NCBI GenBank assembly: GCA_012931725.1
Contig: CM022949.1
Span: forward strand, 50,243,390-50,307,389
Reading direction: 5' to 3'
Length of the DNA stretch: 64,000 nt
DNA from: Litsea cubeba
Lineage: Eukaryota > Streptophyta > Magnoliopsida > Laurales > Lauraceae
The stretch's first letter is position 1; each line of letters opens with the position of its first letter. The position numbers were made by a program, and so were the translations under genes. This document shows, in pieces, positions 1 through 11,422 of the stretch. Below the pieces are notes generated by a model. It made no database searches and was not told the origin of the DNA. It was given only the letters and a program-made list of their open reading frames with translations.

Positions 1-945
1 TATAAGTATAAAGGCAGAGGTTCAAGATAAATGCATTTTCAAATTGCATTTTTGAATCGCACAATAATGATATCATAAAAGGATGTGCATAGCATACATC
101 TATAATCAAATTCATTTTTGATGTCATACAGACATAATTTATATATCCCAAATTTGGTTACCATCACTTTAATCTTTTCAAGTCATGAGGGGTTGTGCAC
201 AAAACAATACCCATAAAAAAAATGCCCCAGCTTGTGGGATGTTTTGGATGTGATCGGGGTTGGGTTCCCTGCAAGGTCTCAAAACAAACTTGTTAGTTTA
301 ATACTTTTAGGCCCCCTGCATAGTTTGGCTAAGGTAGCATTTTTCTTTCTTGGTAAAAATGTCAGGGGGCCATTTTGGCACTCAAGCTTAGAGAATAACA
401 AGATAGAATTGGTACCTTAGGGATATGTTTTCCTGCATCCACTAAAGTTATTAGTAGTAAAGCATGCATGAGGTGAGTGTGTGAAGGCTAGTGAGTGCTC
501 GTGGCTATCGTGTATGCGATGAGGACCCAGATTGGGAAGCCGTGTGAGATAAACATATATTTGTATGTATATATATTATATATAAAATGCCCCAGCATAA
601 GACTAGTTTATTCTGGCCGTGGGCGAGCGTGAAAGTGGACTAGCCTCTCGATCCATGATGTCACCTTGGTGGCAAAGTAATCTTCCCTAACTATCCTTTG
701 GAGGTCGAGCCCTCACAGGCCCCCTCTTGTAGCTGCTTAGTCTTTTCAGCTGAACTTTAGAAAGTACTTGACCGCCTTTGGGGGCTCATTTGTGAGTTGT
801 GCGTGTGTGTGGGGGGGTGGTGAGTCACCATGTTTCCTTAGTGTTGTGGTTTTAAACCACCTTCTGCTTAGTTCGCCTGATAAGCACCCATGTCACTCTA
901 GCGAGCCTAATCTAATATATATATATATATTTTTTGGGGACATGT
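1..945. other. Non-coding stretch with AT microsatellite
   Basis: I see no coding signal. The short open frame at 232-420 has no recognisable domain. A (TA)n run lies at about 914-930. On the minus strand this region follows the end of the integrase fragment at 1622-2436, so it may be 3' non-coding or LTR sequence of that element, but no LTR ends could be fixed. Confidence 0.4.
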
Positions 946-1385
946 GACTGTGCAATGCCTGGGTCCTTTAAGCTTTCTAATTAACCCATGTAACGAGCAT
1001 TAGGCCAATGACTCCCAAACCAGATGGCTTTAGGGCACTAGGTACGTAAATACCTCTGCGGGCTCACTAGCTCAAATTAAAAAGGCTACGAACCCAAGCT
1101 AGTCACAAAACTTTTATTCTTTTCAGGACTCCTAACTAAACACCTCTCTTTTTTTTATGCATCAGACTGTGCAATGTCTAGGCCCCTTAAGCTTTCTAAT
1201 TAACCCATGTAATGAGCATTGGGCCAATGACTCCCAAACCAGATGGTTTTAGGGCACTAGGCATGTAATACCCCTACGGGCTTATTGGCTCGGGTTAAAA
1301 AGGCTACGAACCCAAACTAGTCATGAAGCTTTTTATTTTTTTTTCCAAGACTATAATTCTAACTGAACACCTTTTTTTTTTTTTT
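946..1385. repeat. Two-copy tandem repeat, about 218-bp period
   Basis: Copy 1 starts at 946 and copy 2 at 1164. Both carry the words TTAACCCATGTAA, TGACTCCCAAACCAGATGG and AGGCTACGAACCCAA in the same order, and each ends in a T-rich run. The copies differ by scattered substitutions. The repeat lies just beyond the C-terminal end of the minus-strand gypsy integrase and may belong to that element's 3' region. Confidence 0.7.
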
Positions 1386-1621
1386 GACATACGATCAAAA
1401 ATCTTTCATGACATGGGCAAACTTACCTACAAACCTTCACATTGGATGGCTTTACCGTGCGGGAATTTGTGTCGGGCGATTCACCGTTTGTGTATTCTTA
1501 AGTGTTGTGTGTGTTCGAGTTCCAAGCTTGATCAGAGTGCATCTCTTCGGTCCTCCTACGGGATTTTTACAACTACGCCATGGAGCAAGGAGGGTCATAC
1601 TCCGCAAGAAATAAGGAGGGG

Positions 1622-2436
1622 TCATACCGTGTACCTTTTCAGGTACATAGCGTTCCATGGATCGGGGAGATCTTCCCCTTCTGCATTCACTAATCTATAT
1701 GCATTTCCAGGATATACTTCCTTAATTACGTAAGGGCCTTCCCAATTGGGTCGTAACTTACCTCTAGGATGCGGAAGCTGAGATGGAGTGATGCGCTTTA
1801 GCACAAAGTCGCCAATCTTGAATTTTCTTTGTTTGACATGTTTGTCATAAGCTCTGGCAATTAGCTTCCGGTATACTTGTGCATGCTCTGCTGCTTTCAT
1901 CTTTTCTCGTCGAGTAGGTCAGCTGAAGTAGCAATGCTTCTCTCCTCTGGTCTTCTGTTATATCTTCATTTAGCTGGATGCGCATGATGGATGAAGAACT
2001 TCGAGAGGAAGGACTGCTTCCATTCCATAAGTCAAAGAGTATGGGGTTCTACTGTTGGAGTTCTTATGGAAGTCCAGTACGCCCACAATGCTTCGACCAA
2101 ACGGTCTGGCCAATCACTACCTTTGGCGGTTTGCACAGTCTTCTTGATGATCTTTAGTAAGGTCTTGTTGGTTGCTTCGGCTTGACCATTCGCTTGAGGA
2201 TAATATGGGGTTGAATGATGCAGTTCTATATCATATTTTTTGCACAACTCGTTCATTTGTTGGGATATAAATTGTGGGCCATTGTCTGTTATGAATGCTT
2301 CAGGGATGCCAAACTGGGCTATTATATTCTTTTTGATGAATTTGACTACAGAGGTAGCCTTAATGTTGACAAATGCCTTAGTTGTTGTTGTTAATATGAA
2401 TGCCTTGATTAGTTCTTGAATCTGTAATGCGGTCAA
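1622..2436 (-). pseudogene. Ty3/gypsy integrase fragment, frameshifted
   Basis: This is the C-terminal part of a retrotransposon polyprotein; integrase inserts the cDNA copy into host DNA. The upstream frame (2436-2032) shows the integrase core with the second catalytic Asp in FITDNGPQF and the Glu in NGQAEATNKT, then WPDRLVEALWAY and SIRTPT. The frame is lost near 2040 and resumes at 1900-1622 with QVYRKLIARAYDKHVKQRKF, GDFVLKR and KLRPNWEGPYVI, the usual integrase tail. The N-terminal part is shortened: the normal stretch around the first Asp is replaced by FILTTTTKAFVNIK. No reverse transcriptase, RNase H or zinc-binding integrase region is visible upstream. The sequence style fits the Tat/Athila side of plant gypsy elements rather than chromoviruses (inference). 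It is certainly non-functional. Confidence 0.85.
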
Positions 2437-2701
2437 TCAAGTCACCATCTTTAGTACCCACTAATTTATGATGGTCACCATTTTTTTCACCAGTTGGCTC
2501 GCCTATGCCTTTTATGATGGTCAGACAATTGTTTTATATTGTTTATACTTTTTTTTTTGGGTTGGTAATTTTGTTTTGTTTTTAGGGTTTTTGATTTTTT
2601 GTTTTTTTTTTTTGTAATAATCCTAAGTTAACTAATTTATTTGGGCTTGTTTGAACTTGCAGCCCTTCATTGACTTGAAGCTCAGGGTCTGCCTAGCATG
2701 A
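2437..2701. other. T-rich non-coding spacer
   Basis: T-rich stretches, with a 12-T run near 2602-2613, and no coding signal. It separates the integrase fragment from the repeat that follows. Confidence 0.4.
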
Positions 2702-3250
2702 TTATGTTTTTCCATTGTGTGTGCTAGTGATGTGTTGCGCACTTTGAATATTTTGACTATTCGAAAACGTGCGCCTTTTAAGACCGTCTCGACCTACGTG
2801 GTTTGTAATCAAGTGGGTGTCAAGTCTGGGTCTGACACATTTTGCTCTCTCCGAAACGAGAGCGTTGAAACACCTTCGACCTTCGCCATTTAGGCCTTGG
2901 TCTGATGATAACACATTTTATTTTATTTTGTATTTTTTTTTGATAGATTGGACATGCTCTTTGTTGTTTGAGATGTTGGAATAATGCATTTAGGCCATGA
3001 GTTTTTATTTTGGTCCCTCCGGAAACGAGACCGTTGAAATATCTTAGACCCTCCGCCACTTGGGCCTTGGTCTCATGTTAAAAGGTTTATATGTGTCTCA
3101 TTATGTTTGCTTTCTTTGATAATATGGATATGATTTCACTCGTTGATGCATTAAGATAAGGCTCTTATATCGGGATCTTTAGTTTGCCCTCGCAGAAAAC
3201 GAGAGCGTGAAATGTTTTAGACTTCCGCCATGTGGGCTTCGGCCTTAAAG
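2702..3250. repeat. Three diverged tandem copies, about 170-bp period
   Basis: A block beginning CTCTCCGAAACGAGAGCGTT and ending GGCCTTGGTCTGATG recurs near 2845, 3015 and 3190, each time with the elements AACGAGANCGT, AGACCYTCCGCCA and TGGGCYTYGG. The third copy is the most diverged. An earlier partial copy may lie at 2755-2800. The short open frames here are by-products of the repeat. Confidence 0.65.
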
Positions 3251-3676
3251 AGTTTAAACAATTAGTGGATTGGGATCTTTAAAAAGTGGTTTTCTATTTT
3301 GCTTTGATGATCTTTGGTTTTTGTTTTCTTAATTGTTTGACCCTCATCTTTTGTGTTGAAACGTGTGATTTTTCCTTTTTCTTCTAGCTCTAGGTTTTGG
3401 TGTAGTGCGTCTAGCTTCCTTAAATGTAGTTCGTCCATGTTTTGTTAGGCGTGCTCTAAATTTCTTTGTAACCCTAGCAAACTTACATCGTGAGAGTATT
3501 TGAGCAGGGTGTAACCTTTAAATTTTGGTTGTGCCACTACTGGGTGGTCATGTGGGACAAGATTTTCTTCAGTCGTGAGGATTTCTATGTTATTCTTTGG
3601 GACAATTGGAATCATAGGTGGCACATTTGGTAAATTCCCGAAAGTTCTTCTATGGTCAAGTCTCCAAAAGTCTTTC
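3251..3676. other. Non-coding stretch, possible 3' part of the decayed ORF
   Basis: No recognisable domain. On the minus strand it may hold the extreme C-terminal coding remains of the broken frame at 3677-6470, but no frame stays open long enough to say so. Confidence 0.3.
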
Positions 3677-6470
3677 CTAAAGCTTCGGGAGTGGTCTCAC
3701 TCCTTTCGTGGAAACTAATGGGTCAAACTCTATTTGGCTTTCTAGTTCGGGAATGATCTCTATTGTTTTGCTTGGATTTTGCTCTTTATGGGCAGGGTAC
3801 CATTCTAGGTGAAGGATCGGAGTTGGATCAACTATTGGTAGTTGTCTCTTCTCAAAGTATTCTATGTAATCTTGGCTCATGATTATTGGGTTGGTCAAGA
3901 GCGGGCATGGTAAACCTTTTAGAATACTCTGAAGTCTTAGTCTCGCATTTAAATGAGCCTTAATCAGGGTTAATACAGGATTAGGCTCTATCTCATTGTA
4001 GAAGTCATGCTTGTCCTCTAAGGTTGGTTCAATTGCATCGTTATCCTTTGATCTCTAAGAGGGTTTGACCTATGAGGCTCACTAGTCAAGACATCATTTG
4101 ATCGTGGTTCCTCCTCTAGGGTCTTTTCTAATGAGATGGTTTGACCTATGTGAGAGCTTCCTTGTTGAATTTCGGTACAAGGCCTAACAATCTCCTGGTG
4201 TTGGTTCTCATGGTAATGCTTTGGTTTCTATGATAGGTTCAGATGGATTTGCTCGTTCTAGCGGCATGCTCGATAAGATCGACTTCTTCCTAACCTCAAA
4301 TTTGAGTTTTTCTATGTCTATTTGCAATTCACTAAACATATTGGGACCAAGAAATTCAACTCCCGATTCTTTTTCATTCTTTCTTGGCTTGACTGGTGTT
4401 GGGATAGTTTTAAGATGCATTTGTTTTGGTCTAGGGAAATTTTGTTCATCATTTGGTTGAATGTTTATTTGTCTTTGGATCATGATTTGGGTTTTGCTTG
4501 ATGGCGTAGGATCTAAGTTCTTTCGTTTGCATTGTGGTAGTTTTTGTTTTGTGGTATTGGTCTTAGATTGAGGTTTTGGATCTTGTTTGATTGTGTTCAT
4601 TTGGTTTGGTATTTTATTTCAAATGAAGATGGTTTAACCAGTCTATGAGTTTCCACACTTGATTTAGGATCATTCGGTTTAAACCTGACTGGTTCGTGTG
4701 TTTCAGATCTTATGACATCAAAATCCTTAATTAATTCATCCACTTGTTCCATTTGATGGTCAAATATCTTCATTCTCGTCATGAATTTAGATTCCTCAAG
4801 TGGGACATTAGGTTGAAACTGTCTTGTGCATCCTAGGTTGAATCGTTATGTCTTTTATTTGTTGTGTCGAATGGTCTTTGTTTGGTTGTGTTTGGGCTAG
4901 CATTTGTGGTTTTGATATTTCTGATTGGATGATTGCTTGTGATTGATCTAGTTCGTTATTGGTTGTGTGTTGATCTGAGTTTTACCAACCCAGGTGTTTC
5001 ATATTGCTCATAATTTTCATTAAGCATATCATAAAACTTCTCAGGAGGCATGTCTTTAAAGATGGGATCGTAGATCTCGTCGGAAGATTCAGAAGCTTGG
5101 TCATATGGTGGATAATAGGTTACTTCAGGGGCTAAAGTTGTCAAATATGGAGGATCATAGGTCCAATTCTTGATAACATGATCTGGTGAGCTATCAGTTA
5201 TGGGATACGGTGTGTCTATGATTTCTTCACCTTTGAGTTGATGGAAGGGAGCAAAATATGTTCTAAGAATTCGTATCCCCTCTTCTACTTCGTAGCCTTT
5301 CCATAATGTCGGGATCTTGATCTCTTCGGTCATAAGTCTCCTTAGAGTTTCTGAGATTAATCCAAGTTCCCATTCTAGGTATTCACCACCTATCAATTGT
5401 TCTTCAAGGGGCTTCCCTGTGTTTGCATATGGATCATTTTTTCGGAGTGATGCTCTTAAACCAGTCGAGGTTAGGCAACTCTAGCTCACTTATGTCCACC
5501 ATTTTAGCAAACTCTTCCTGGATCTGTTTTCGAGATACTTTGGATTTTGCATGGAAAAAAATGGATTTTGGGTTCTAGCATTTGTGGGTGAGTTTCTTTC
5601 GTGGTTTTGATTAGATGTTTGACTAAGTTGGTTGGTCGGAGCATGAGTGGATTGTTGATATATGATCGTTGGAGATTGGGTTGGTGGATGGATTGAGATA
5701 GATGGTATGGTTGGGCGTTGCTGGAATTTGTCAACGATCATGACAAGTGGCGTTGTTTGGTTGAATGGTGAGGGTTGGGTGGGATGATGGCTTTCATTGG
5801 ATGGCGTGAATTGGAATGGTTGATAGGTCGGATAATGATGCATTGTTATGGATGGTTGGATAGGTTGATTGAATTGATGATCAGGTTGGGTGGTTGGGAT
5901 TGGTGAGGGAGTTTGATTGGATGGGATGGTCTGGATGGATTGGTAGTCTTGATCACGATGATTAGATTTGGTTTGTCGTTATGGATTTGTGTGTTTTGGA
6001 TGTAAATTCGTTGATCATTAATTTGTAAATTAATGATTTATGTCATGATTAGTGTTTTGATTGTTTAAATTTGTGTGCATTGTGTTTTGATTAGATTGAG
6101 CATAATATTGTTGAGTCGGTGGGAAAGTAGTTTGATATGATTGGGGATGATGGATCAAGCCATGGTTGGTCTTGTGTGTTCGTAGAGGCATGATTGTTTA
6201 AGTCTTCGTTTGCATAAAGGTTGCATAGATCTGAGGGAAGAGGTTTGAGTCGTTACAGTTTTGGTTGGAAAGGTATCGATAATTTTGTGTTTCGTTGTGG
6301 TAGTGTTGGTTTATATTCGTGTATGAGTTATTTAAGTTTTCAAAATCTTGAGTCATGTTGTTCGTGTGAGATTGGTAATTTGAGTCGAGCATGTATGATC
6401 TTTGGGATGCAATTGTTCGATGTGGGTTTTGATAGGCCATCTTATATTCGATTTCCAAAGCAATTATCAA
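3677..6470 (-). pseudogene. Long broken Pro/Gln/Asn-rich ORF, function unknown
   Basis: I do not recognise this protein. Minus-strand open blocks follow one another (6470-6198, 5843-5490, 5396-4956, 4782-4597, 4600-4208, 3898-3677) with uniform composition. The first three share one frame, so they look like pieces of one decayed gene of about 900 codons. Near 5500 the frame shifts, giving a short Glu/Leu-rich stretch (EFAKMVDISELELPNLDWF), and a run of six A at about 5440 shifts it back. The first half is Pro, Gln, Ser and Thr rich. The block at 5396-4956 is more globular (EWELGLISETLRRLM, ILRTYFAPFHQLKGEEI) and Tyr/Pro rich at its end. The block at 4600-4208 is Lys, Pro and Gln rich. It lies upstream, on the same strand, of the gypsy integrase fragment, so a gag-like or accessory retroelement protein is possible. 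A decayed host gene is the alternative. Confidence 0.45.
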
Positions 6471-7410
6471 ACAATATCATGTAGCACCAAGAGAATTATT
6501 TTTTTTTTTGTTCAAAATAGAAGGGAGGGAAGAGGAGAGAGTTTTTTTTTTTTTTTAAAATTTTATTTTAGTGATGAAAGGGAAAGTTCTAATGATGGTC
6601 TATTTCTTATGTTATAATTAGAGAAGGCTTAGTGGGCGGTCCAATCGGACCTTAGGTTTTAATTTTCGGACTGCACTCATAACAACCCTAAACTGAATGG
6701 GACACGGGCATCTGATCATTGATCGAATGTTCGTGTCCTAGAATAAAATCCCAGAAAGACCCAAATAAGTGACAGGAAAACAAAAGAGGTCCCATCACGA
6801 TCGCCAGGCTGTCGGATGTGAATTTCGACCCCCCCCCAAAAAAAGGAAAGAAAGGGGAATTTTGCGTGGGGAAATCTCTATTCGTCTATACATGCTATTT
6901 AGAGTTTACATCGAAAATGAGGATTCCGACTATCCTCAAAATCAATGGATCACGATCGCCAGCTACGGATACGGCCGTAACACCGTTCTTCGACTAAAGC
7001 CGAAGAAATTTGGGGAGAAAAATAAATGGGTGGGTTCTTCCTCTCATCTAATGTGCTGCCGGCAACACACGACGGTTGTCCTATCACATTAATTTGGGTC
7101 TCCTTGAGTCTTTTTAATATAGGGTCAAATTAGGGTCATGAGTTAAAGTCCAAATAAAGGTTAATCCTCACACAACATAATTATAATAAATCCAAGTAAA
7201 ATAAAGTAAGTAAAATAAAGAAAATAAATGGGGGGAGGTGCCAAATATTTAAGAAGAGGATTGGCCCCGTTCCCGGGTACCCCCTTCAGATCCCTTGGCA
7301 AAATAAGGTTTAAAGGCTGACTTTTCAAATCAAAATGATGATGCAAATGAGACTTTGACTTGTGATTTCTGTGTTTTTCGTGTGCGATACACGAGTGATA
7401 AAAATGAAAA
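6471..7410. other. Non-coding stretch
   Basis: No domain is seen in the short open frames. A C-run followed by an A-run lies near 6832-6844. The sequence GTGGGCGGTC with ACCTTAGGTT at 6634-6656 recurs in inverted form near 7785-7815, a weak sign of a roughly 1.2-kb foldback that I could not extend. Confidence 0.35.
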
Positions 7411-7509
7411 GCCGATGGGCCGTAATTGATTGGAGGTGGCTGATGGGCCAGTGTTTGTTTTAGGGTGGCCGATGGGCCGTGATTGTTTAAGGGTGGCCGA
7501 TGGGCCGAA
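7411..7509. repeat. Short tandem repeat built on GGCCGATGGGCCG
   Basis: Four copies of GGCYGATGGGCC spaced about 28-30 bases apart, with spacers of the form GTGATTGTTTAAGGGT. The word contains the palindrome-like GGCC pairs. No coding role is seen. Confidence 0.65.
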
Positions 7510-8127
7510 GTAAAAAAGTGTGTGTGAAATCACTCATCTCATCTCGTCATTCTCATTTATTCAATTTTAGAAGTCAGTTCTTTCATTTCCTTTTATCATT
7601 AAGTTCGATTAAATATCTGGCACCTGAGGTGGAGGAAGAAATAAAGGGAAAATCTTTTTGGGTTTATTTTGTTGGTTTTATAGTTTTTATGGATTTTTGA
7701 TATGGGGCTAGAAGGGCCTAACTAGGGGATTTACTTGGATTTACATAATTAATGCTTTATTACTGATCATCGGATTAACCTTAACCTAAGGTTCTAGACC
7801 GCCCACATCAGCTTTCCCAATTCCCTAACGGAACAGGAAGAGTGATGGGGTGAAGCCTAATGCTCTAAGCTACCTAACAAGGTAATCCAATTTAATCCTA
7901 GGGTGCAAATAGCCAAAGTTTGATAGTTCCTGCGCCTAAGTAGTTTGTTGGGTAAAATCTTAATTGATTCGATTTGTTGTGAGTTGTGGTTTTGATTGAG
8001 AGTGGTTTAGAGATATTTTAAGGATCTGGTTAATGTGTTCTTCTATATTTTAAACTTATGTTATTTTTAATTTAAATCAGAATTCTAAAAAGTAGTCGAA
8101 AATCACAATTCAAGATTAAAAACAGGG
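7510..8127. other. Non-coding lead-in to the hairpin array
   Basis: No coding signal. The sequence after about 7700 has the same TTAATT/GGTTTA-rich style as the spacers inside the array that follows, so the larger repeat may begin here in degraded form. Confidence 0.35.
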
Positions 8128-9900
8128 TAGGCGCCCAGGGGGTGGAGCCTATCCTAACAGTTTATGCTTTTCAGACTTTTCGATCTCTTTTCAGAATTCC
8201 GGGGGTTTTAAGGGCTATGTTTTACTCTGAGAAATGTTTTAATGTCTCTGCTGTTCTAATGTCAAAGTGATGCGGGTCCGGATTTTGAAATAAAATGAGG
8301 ATTCGTGTTTTAGTGCAAGTGGAAGGATAGGCACCAAAGGGGTGGCGCCCAGGTGAATTGGCAGGATGGGCGCCCAGGGAGTGGTGCCCAGGTGGTTTGC
8401 CTGTGATTTTGTGTTGTGCCGGATAGGATTTAATTATTGGTCTGTGGGTCCGGAGATTAACTTAGGTTCTGGTCTTAGTTAGTTTAAGTTGTAAGGTGTT
8501 TAATTATTAATTTTTAGTTGAATTGGTTGGGTAGGTTCGAAATGTAGGCTAGGCGCCCAGAGGGTGGTGCCTAGGTGAAACTGGCAGGATGGGCACCCAG
8601 GGGGTGGCGCCCAGATGGATTGATAGGATAGGCGCCAAGGGATTGGTGCCTAGGTGGAATCTTTATGGTTTGGTCGGTTCCAAAGGGTTTTGGGTATTAA
8701 GTCCGAATCGATTAAGGTTCCAAGTGTTTTAAGGTTAAAGGTATTATGTTATGTTGATTGGGATTGGTTTGAGGTTTTAATTAATTGGGTTTAGTAGTGA
8801 ATTTAGGGCTTTTTATGAAAAGGAGTAGAGCGCCCAGGGTGTGGTGCCCAGATGGTTGTGTTTTATGGTTCGGTTGGGTTTTGTGATTCTTTGGTCAATC
8901 TCAGGTTTGAATTGATTTAAGGGTCTAGGATTTGATGTAAAGTGTTTATTCGTGTTCAATTGGGGATGAATCGGGTTCCAATTAATTGGGTTTAATGGTT
9001 TCCTAAGGAATGGACGGGGTAGGTGGAATTCACAGGCTAGGCGCCCAGAGGGTGGTGCCCAGGTGGATTGACAGATTAGGCGCCAAGGGGGTGGTGCCTA
9101 AGTGGATTGACAGGCTGGGCGCCCAAGGAGTGGTGCCCAGGTGGCTGTCTTGAGGTTCGGCTTGGTTTTGATGTTCTAGGTTGATTCGAAGTTGGGTTTT
9201 GTGACTTAATGCGTTTGGATGAAAAGTATCTTTTAGTATTCAGTTGAGAAAGAATTAGATTTAAGTTAATTAGGTTTAGTTTTTAATTGATTGGTTTCCA
9301 AGAAACGAGTAGTGTAGGTGGAGCTCACAGGCTGGGCGCCCAGAGGGTGGTGCCCAAGTGGATTGATAGGCTAGGCGCCCAGGGGGTGGTGCCCAGGTGA
9401 CTGCCTTGTGGTTTGATTTGGTTCGATGGATTTTAAGTTAATCCGAGGGTGAATTGATTAGAGTCTTAGGTTTCTTAAGTCCTAAAGTGTTTTAATGTGC
9501 TAATTCGGGTTGGTTTAATTAGAAGTTTCAATTAGAAATTTCTTAGTAAAGGGATAAGATGGGCGCCAAGGGAGTGGTGCCCAGGTGGATTGGGAGGCTG
9601 GGCGCCAGGGGAGTGGTGCCCAGGTGGATTGGATGGCAGGGCGCCGGGGGAGCGGTGCCTAGATGAATTTTTTAGGGTTTGTTAGTTTTGTATCTTTTAG
9701 GTAGATTCGAGTTTAAGTTGGTTAAGATTTCAGGTCTTTCAAGTTAAAAGTATTTTAGTGTGTTAATTAGGGTTGGTTAAAGTCTTAATTAATTAGATTA
9801 AATTTTAAATAGAGCCTCTTAGGGAATGAATAGGCTGGGCGCCCAGGGAGTGGTGCCCAGGTGGATCTTGTCAGCAGGGCACCCAGGGAGTGGCGCCCAG
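8128..9900 (+). repeat. Hairpin-unit array I (GGGCGCC-loop-GGTGCCC) in a larger tandem repeat
   Basis: About 17 units of roughly 39 bases each contain GGGCGCC or AGGCGCC, an 8-base loop such as CAGGGGGT, then GGTGCCC or GGTGCCT, usually followed by AGGTGGATTG. The two arms pair over 7-9 bases, with a G.U pair at the fifth position when read as plus-strand RNA. Units sit in clusters of one to three at about 8128, 8327, 8549, 8827, 9038, 9332, 9558 and 9833. The clusters are separated by a diverged spacer of about 150-250 bases containing TTAATTAATTGGGTTTA-like words. There is therefore a higher-order repeat of roughly 200-290 bases. No protein is encoded. It resembles no standard satellite that I know. 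It may be an internal or LTR region of a retrotransposon. Confidence 0.85.
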
Positions 9901-10527
9901 ATGGATCTGTTTTAGGGTTTTAATTAAGCTCGTTTAATCCGAATTAATTAAGGTCTCAAGATCTTTTGGATTAAAGGTATTTATTGTATTAATTGATGTG
10001 AGATTAGAGCCTTAACTAATTATGTTTAATCCTTAATTAGGGGCCTTTAGTGAATAAGCAAGTTAAGCTCAAGAGAGGAGAAGCGGTTCCCTAAACAATC
10101 TTAGTGATTCCTTAGTCCAATTTCAGTCCAAATCAATTAGATTGTTTGTTCTAGGGTTCTTAATGATTTGGCAATTCTTAAGTTAATTAAATATGATATT
10201 TTAGGGTTTATCCTACTTAGGCACGAGATTTGATAATCTAGGCTATCTACCTACTATTTTTGGGTTTTCTTTGTATTTTTTTAATTTGTTTTTGGTTTCT
10301 CCTCTAATTTACTAGAGAGTAAGTGAAGAGAAGAAATAGTTTTATGTTTTATGATTTTTTGTTTTTTGGGTTTTTTATGACTTTATGTTTCAGATGATAT
10401 GGTGGTGTGTGATAAAAACAATAATTTGAAGTTCAGAACATATCAAACAAGCAAACATATCATTGTTATGCGATTTCTAAATGAACTAAATGCGAGAGAT
10501 CGAAACTTGTGCACAAAGGTGGAACAG
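9901..10527. other. Degraded continuation of the array spacer
   Basis: One or two more spacer-like copies without hairpin units can be followed to about 10250 (TTAACTAATTATGTTTAATCC near 10015). No coding signal. Confidence 0.4.
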
Positions 10528-10815
10528 TCCACCTAGGCGCCACACCTGTGGTGCCTACCCTGCTCAGTCAGGGTTTTCAAAGATTCGCAATGAATGCACA
10601 ATAGTCTTAAGATTTTCAACACAATTTTCGATATTTAGTAACTGATGCGGATGTCCTAATGCGAACTACTAATGATGCAACTAACAAATCTACGAGAAAA
10701 TGATGTAACAAGTAGAGATCTAAAACCCAAACCCTGTCTCGGAAGGGTAGGCGCCCAGAGGGTGGGGCCTAGCCAAACCAGAGATGGTAGGCGCCCAGTG
10801 GGTGGCGCCCAGCCT
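10528..10815 (+). repeat. Three isolated hairpin units
   Basis: Units near 10533, 10748 and 10791. The first has the pairing arms TAGGCGCC and GGTGCCTA around the loop ACACCTGT. The other two have the loops CAGAGGGT and CAGTGGGT. They link array I to array II in sequence and orientation. Confidence 0.75.
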
Positions 10816-11422
10816 TCTGAGATAGGCTTTTCACGACCTCCTCGATCTAAATGAGGATGATGATGCTATAAATGCGAGATCTAACCTAGTTAAGCACTTA
10901 GAACTACGAAATCAATGCAGATCTACACCATTAGTATGAATCTAAACATGTTATTAATATGATGAGATGCTGATACCATTTTTATCAAGAACTAATATAG
11001 ATCTATGATGCATGAATGATCCTAAGCATGTTTCTAAACAAAGATGATGATAAAATGCAGCAGAAGAATAGAAAGATCTAGGAATACCGGTTTGAATCAC
11101 ACTTTTCAAGTTCCTAGAACGAGGCTTACGCGAAGAACCATAGCTCTAGTTGAAGATATGGAAGTCTTCTCCTCTATTTCCCCTTCTTCTTCTCTAGATC
11201 TGAAGCTTTCTCTCTAATGGTGGCTACCTTTCTCCTTTTTGCTTATTCTCTATACCTTTCTCTCTTTTAGGGTAGCTCCCTTGTAAATGAGGTTAAGAGA
11301 TCCTTAAATAGAGGTTTGGGATGAGTTTAGGAGGGCTAGGGCTTCATTAGTTCGTGTTTCTAGAAGGTTTCACGCATCCCAAGGCGGCTTAAGTGTTTTG
11401 GGATAAATTAGGGTTTGGAAAA
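10816..11422 (+). other. LTR-like non-coding region with TATA-like box
   Basis: CT-rich sequence (11160-11280) is followed by CCTTAAATAGAGG at about 11311-11323, which could be a plus-strand TATA box. No coding signal. Array II and the conserved block at 12096 follow in the order seen in the Tekay-like LTRs at 31-32 kb and 45-46 kb, which supports reading this as the promoter part of an LTR (inference). Confidence 0.4.

Noticed and set aside
3677..6470. Endogenous plant pararetrovirus origin for the broken ORF
   Set aside because: No movement-protein, coat-protein knuckle or pararetroviral reverse transcriptase motif could be seen in or near it.
6634..7815. Possible 1.2-kb foldback with GTGGGCGGTC/ACCTTAGGTT ends
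   Set aside because: Only about 20 bases match in inverted form and no target duplication or further arm pairing is visible.
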